Assembly (NCBI GenBank): GCA_030694935.1
Contig: JAUYUA010000034.1
Span: 1 to 64,000, forward strand
DNA length: 64,000 nucleotides
Source of the DNA: Lutibacter sp.
Lineage (GTDB): Bacteria; Bacteroidota; Bacteroidia; Flavobacteriales; Flavobacteriaceae
Direction: 5' to 3'
Part shown: positions 60,707 to 64,000 of the stretch, in pieces
Numbering within the stretch: the stretch's first letter is position 1
How the letters are laid out: each line of letters starts with the position of its first letter
Program-made: the position numbers and the translations under genes
The notes under the pieces: generated by a model
Database searches by the model: none
What the model was told of the DNA's origin: nothing
Seen by the model: the letters and a program-made list of their open reading frames with translations, nothing else

Positions 60707-61537
60707 ATGAAAACAGTTAAAAAACAAATTCTAATTTCATTTTTGCTTATTTTCTCTGCAATAAATGCACAGGAAAAATTAACAGGAAACAAAGATGTTA
60801 TCACTGAAAATCGAAATCTTTCCGCATTTACCAAGATTGAAGTGATAGATGATGTGACTGTTTTGTTGGTTTACAGTGATGAACAATCCGTTACCGTTGA
60901 AGCTGATTCAAATGTGATATATGCCATAACTACAGAAATTAACAACGGGGCGCTTATTGTAAAAACAAGCGCAAAAATAGTGCGCGCAAAGGAATTAACC
61001 GTTCACGTTAAGGTAAATAAAGACATCACCGAAATTTATGCCTATAACAAAGCCAGCGTAAAATCGAACAATTCCCTTAGAATAGACGCGCTTACCCTAA
61101 ATGCTTTTGATGATTCGGATTTCAAATTAAAACTGAGCTCTAAAATTGTTCAAATAAACGCCAAAAAATCAAGTGAATTGGATGTGGAAATTCTATGTGA
61201 TGACGCTTTAATTGTTGCTGAAGAATACAGCAATTTAAAAGGAATTATAGACACCAAAACCATGGTTATTCACACATTGGACAAGGCTGCCGTGAATTTA
61301 AGCGGAAATACGGCCAGCTTAGAGCTGGAAACTTTGCACAACAGCGCATTTAAAGGAAAAGATTTTAAAGCCACAACTGTTAAGGTTAATACGTCAAACA
61401 ATTCCATCGCAAACGTAAATGCCACTGACACCATAGATTTAGCGATAAAAAATTCGGGCGAAGTTTATTTGTATTCTAATCCTAAAATCACGCTTACCGA
61501 ATTTTTTGACAAGGCCGGACTTTTTAAAAGACAATAA
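60707..61537 (+). CDS. Exported GIN-domain (DUF2807-like) protein
   Basis: Signal peptide MKTVKKQILISFLLIFSAINAQ; AFTKIEVIDDVTVLLVYSDEQSVTVEADSNV is typical of GIN/DUF2807; beta-solenoid-like body. Confidence 0.75.
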   Translation: MKTVKKQILISFLLIFSAINAQEKLTGNKDVITENRNLSAFTKIEVIDDVTVLLVYSDEQSVTVEADSNVIYAITTEINNGALIVKTSAKIVRAKELTVHVKVNKDITEIYAYNKASVKSNNSLRIDALTLNAFDDSDFKLKLSSKIVQINAKKSSELDVEILCDDALIVAEEYSNLKGIIDTKTMVIHTLDKAAVNLSGNTASLELETLHNSAFKGKDFKATTVKVNTSNNSIANVNATDTIDLAIKNSGEVYLYSNPKITLTEFFDKAGLFKRQ

Positions 61538-61633
61538 TTTAGCGATTTTATTATTTTTGATATACGATATTAAATATTAGAAGTTAAAAGTTATTATTTT
61601 TAACTTCGGTCTTCAGACTTCCGTCTTCGGACT

Positions 61634-62131
61634 TCAAGCTCTTTTTTCAAGTTCAATAATTTCCAAATTGGTAATAGTATCTTCATGAATTTCAAACCGA
61701 AGCATCGTTCTTACCGTATGAAATCCGTATTTTCCTGCCGCTCCCGGATTCATATGCAGCAAATTCAGTTTTTTGTCAAACATCACTTTTAAAATATGCG
61801 AGTGGCCGGTGATAAACAATTTTGGGGTGTTTGTGGCAATTTCTTCCTTTACTCTCGGATTGTAATTGTTCGGGTAACCGCCAATGTGCGTCATCCAAAC
61901 CGTTACTTTTTCAATGATAAACTTGTTGTCCAACGGAAATTCGGCCCGCATCACACCATCGTCAATATTTCCGTATACTGCCCGTAAAGGTTTTAGCTTT
62001 TTCAAGGCATCAACCACCTCAAATGAGCCAATATCGCCCACGTGCCAAACCTCATCAGCCTTTTTTACAAACTTTAAAATTTGGTCATCAATATAGCCGT
62101 GGGTATCAGAAAGCAATAAAATTTTTTTCAT
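61634..62131 (-). CDS. YfcE/MJ0936-type metallophosphoesterase
   Basis: MKKILLLSDTHGYID, VWHVGDIGSFEVV, VYGNIDD, ITGHSHILKV, HMNPGAAGKYG. Confidence 0.9.
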   Translation of the reverse strand: MKKILLLSDTHGYIDDQILKFVKKADEVWHVGDIGSFEVVDALKKLKPLRAVYGNIDDGVMRAEFPLDNKFIIEKVTVWMTHIGGYPNNYNPRVKEEIATNTPKLFITGHSHILKVMFDKKLNLLHMNPGAAGKYGFHTVRTMLRFEIHEDTITNLEIIELEKRA

Positions 62132-62197
62132 TTATTGTGAAATTTGGAACTCACAAATATGGCGTATATTTGCAACTGCACAAAAATAGCATTTCAA

Positions 62198-62950
62198 TTG
62201 AGATATTTTATCAAACTAGCATATAAAGGAACCAATTATCACGGATGGCAAGTGCAGCCCAACGCGATAACGGTGCAGGAATTGTTGAACAAAGCATTCT
62301 CAACCATATTCCGGTCAACTCTAGAAATTGTTGGCGCGGGAAGAACCGATACCGGTGTTCACGCCGAAGAATTTTTTGCGCATGTGGATATTGAAAATGA
62401 ATTTAATCCGCAAGAAATTATTTATAAATTGAATGGATTATTGCCCGATGACATTGTGGTTTACGATATTTTTGAGACCACAGAAAATGCCCACGCGCGT
62501 TTTGATGCCTCCAGCAGAAGTTATGAATACCGAATATATTTAGGAAAAAATCCGTTTTTAACCGAAACCGCCTGGCAGTTAATCAATACAAAATTGTCGA
62601 CTAAAAAAATGAACGAAGCGGCCGAAATTTTAAAAACCCACACCAATTTTAAGTGTTTTTCACGCTCAAATTCCGACGTAAGAACCTATAATTGCAATAT
62701 AATGCAGGCCGGTTGGAAACAAAACGATCAATTGTTGGTGTTTCATATTACAGCCGATCGCTTTTTACGAAATATGGTGCGTGCCATTGTGGGCACTTTA
62801 ATTGAAATAGGAAAAGGAAAAATGACATTGGATGAATTTATACAAGTTATTGAAAGTGAAAACAGGTGCAACGCCGGACCGTCAGCGCCAGCGCAAGGAT
62901 TATTTTTAACGCAGGTAACTTATCCAAAAACAATCAGTAAAAATGAGTAA
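62198..62950 (+). CDS. truA: tRNA pseudouridine(38-40) synthase
   Basis: RYFIKLAYKGTNYHGWQVQPNAITVQELLNKAF, GAGRTDTGVHAEEFFAHVD; TTG start at 62198 proposed (ORF extends to 62144). Confidence 0.92.
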   Translation: MRYFIKLAYKGTNYHGWQVQPNAITVQELLNKAFSTIFRSTLEIVGAGRTDTGVHAEEFFAHVDIENEFNPQEIIYKLNGLLPDDIVVYDIFETTENAHARFDASSRSYEYRIYLGKNPFLTETAWQLINTKLSTKKMNEAAEILKTHTNFKCFSRSNSDVRTYNCNIMQAGWKQNDQLLVFHITADRFLRNMVRAIVGTLIEIGKGKMTLDEFIQVIESENRCNAGPSAPAQGLFLTQVTYPKTISKNE

Positions 62951-64000
62951 AAAAGTTACAGGCAACGCTTTTGACGCAAAAATATTTAACCGCTTATTGG
63001 GTTTTTCCAAAAAATACCGATGGGAATTTTTTATAGGCACTTTTTCGGCAATTTTACTGTCGCTGGCTACCGTTGCACGGCCAATATTATTGCAGGAAAT
63101 TGTGAATATCTACTTCAAAAATAAGGATAAAGAAGGAATTTTATACTTCTCAATGTTGATGGTTGTTTTTTTAATAGCCGAAGTTTTATTGCAGTTTATT
63201 TTTATTTATAAAGTGAATTGGCTGGGGCAGCATATTATTAAAGACATCAGGGTGCAGTTGAACAAGCATATGCTGCAATTTAAAATGTCGTATTTCGACA
63301 ATTCTTCCGTGGGAAAATTGGTGACGCGTTTGGTTTCAGATACTGAAACAATCGCGCAATTTTTCGGTCAGGGATTGTTTATGATCATCAGTGATTTGTT
63401 AAAAATGCTGGTGGTGGCCATTGTGATGCTTTGGATGAACTGGAGAATGGCATTGATCGCGTTTATTGTGCTTCCGGTTTTGATTTATGCCACAAAATTA
63501 TTTCAAATTGCCATTAAATCTGCTTTTCAGGAAGTGCGGATTCAAGTGGCGAATTTAAATGGTTTTGTGCAAGAACGCGTTACGGGAATGAAAATAGTGC
63601 AATTGTTTAACCACGAAAAAGCGGAATACGATAAATTTGTCAAAATCAATGATTTGCACAAAAAAGCAAACATCAGAACAGTTTGGTATTATTCTATTTT
63701 CTTTCCAATTGCCGAAATTTTGGCTTCTATTTCTGTCGGATTGTTGGTTTGGTATGGCGGCTTGGATATTGTAAATAACGGAACAACGGAAATCGGACAA
63801 ATAATCGCATTTATTATGATGGCTCAAATGTTATTTAGGCCGTTAAACCAGATTGCCGATAAATTTAACACGCTGCAATTGGGAATGGTTGCCGGAGACA
63901 GGGTTTTTGAAGTGTTGGACACCAAAGATCAAATTGCCCAAACCGGAGATTTGGAAGCTAAAAGTTTTAAAGGCGATATTGAATTTAAAGATGTTCGTTT
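62943..64000 (+). CDS. ABC exporter (MsbA-like, permease + ATPase), partial at the right edge
   Basis: MSKKVTGNAFDAKIFNRLLGFSKKYRWEFFIGTF...; ABC_membrane segment SYFDNSSVGKLVTRLVSDTETIAQFFGQG...; runs off the window, overlaps the truA end by 8 nt. Confidence 0.85.
   Translation, partial: MSKKVTGNAFDAKIFNRLLGFSKKYRWEFFIGTFSAILLSLATVARPILLQEIVNIYFKNKDKEGILYFSMLMVVFLIAEVLLQFIFIYKVNWLGQHIIKDIRVQLNKHMLQFKMSYFDNSSVGKLVTRLVSDTETIAQFFGQGLFMIISDLLKMLVVAIVMLWMNWRMALIAFIVLPVLIYATKLFQIAIKSAFQEVRIQVANLNGFVQERVTGMKIVQLFNHEKAEYDKFVKINDLHKKANIRTVWYYSIFFPIAEILASISVGLLVWYGGLDIVNNGTTEIGQIIAFIMMAQMLFRPLNQIADKFNTLQLGMVAGDRVFEVLDTKDQIAQTGDLEAKSFKGDIEFKDVR

Noticed and set aside
1-64000. CRISPR arrays, rRNA and tRNA genes
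   Set aside because: No regularly spaced direct-repeat array seen; the only tRNA-like T-arm (gggttcgattcccgg) belongs to tmRNA; no rRNA signature recognised.

Overview
This is a 64 kb window of an AT-rich Bacteroidota genome. The TAnnTTTG promoters, SusC/SusD pair and GEDNYALAA tmRNA tag all point to a flavobacterial relative. Main content: (1) a partial class II (B12-dependent) ribonucleotide reductase at the left edge; (2) an ssrA (tmRNA) gene whose 3' end is repeated 7.5 kb downstream (perfect 15-bp direct repeat) and, degenerately, once in between. These repeats delimit an apparent composite island carrying hipBA, a tyrosine-integrase remnant missed by the ORF track, an outer-membrane receptor, a VKOR-DsbA fusion and an adjacent exported protein made of two Cys-containing repeats; (3) a ~27 kb amino-sugar / peptidoglycan salvage cluster: GH20, NagX-like, NagP-like, NagB-LmbE fusion, two DeoR + Na+-symporter modules, SusCD, MurQ, AnmK, a D-lactate-dehydrogenase-like FAD/Fe-S protein, dipeptide epimerase and a NagZ-beta-lactamase fusion; (4) a tandem pair of apparently free-standing ~70-nt small RNA genes, each with its own promoter and terminator; (5) housekeeping genes (ftsE, TPR/OMP, peptidase, amidohydrolase, FUSC); (6) a trpEGDCFBA operon preceded by an unannotated leader peptide MKLKNTNTNWWWNSLNL and an intrinsic terminator, i.e. 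a classical attenuator; (7) truA and a partial ABC exporter at the right edge. Several families of dispersed intergenic repeats recur. All family assignments come from reading the translated sequence; no database search was run.
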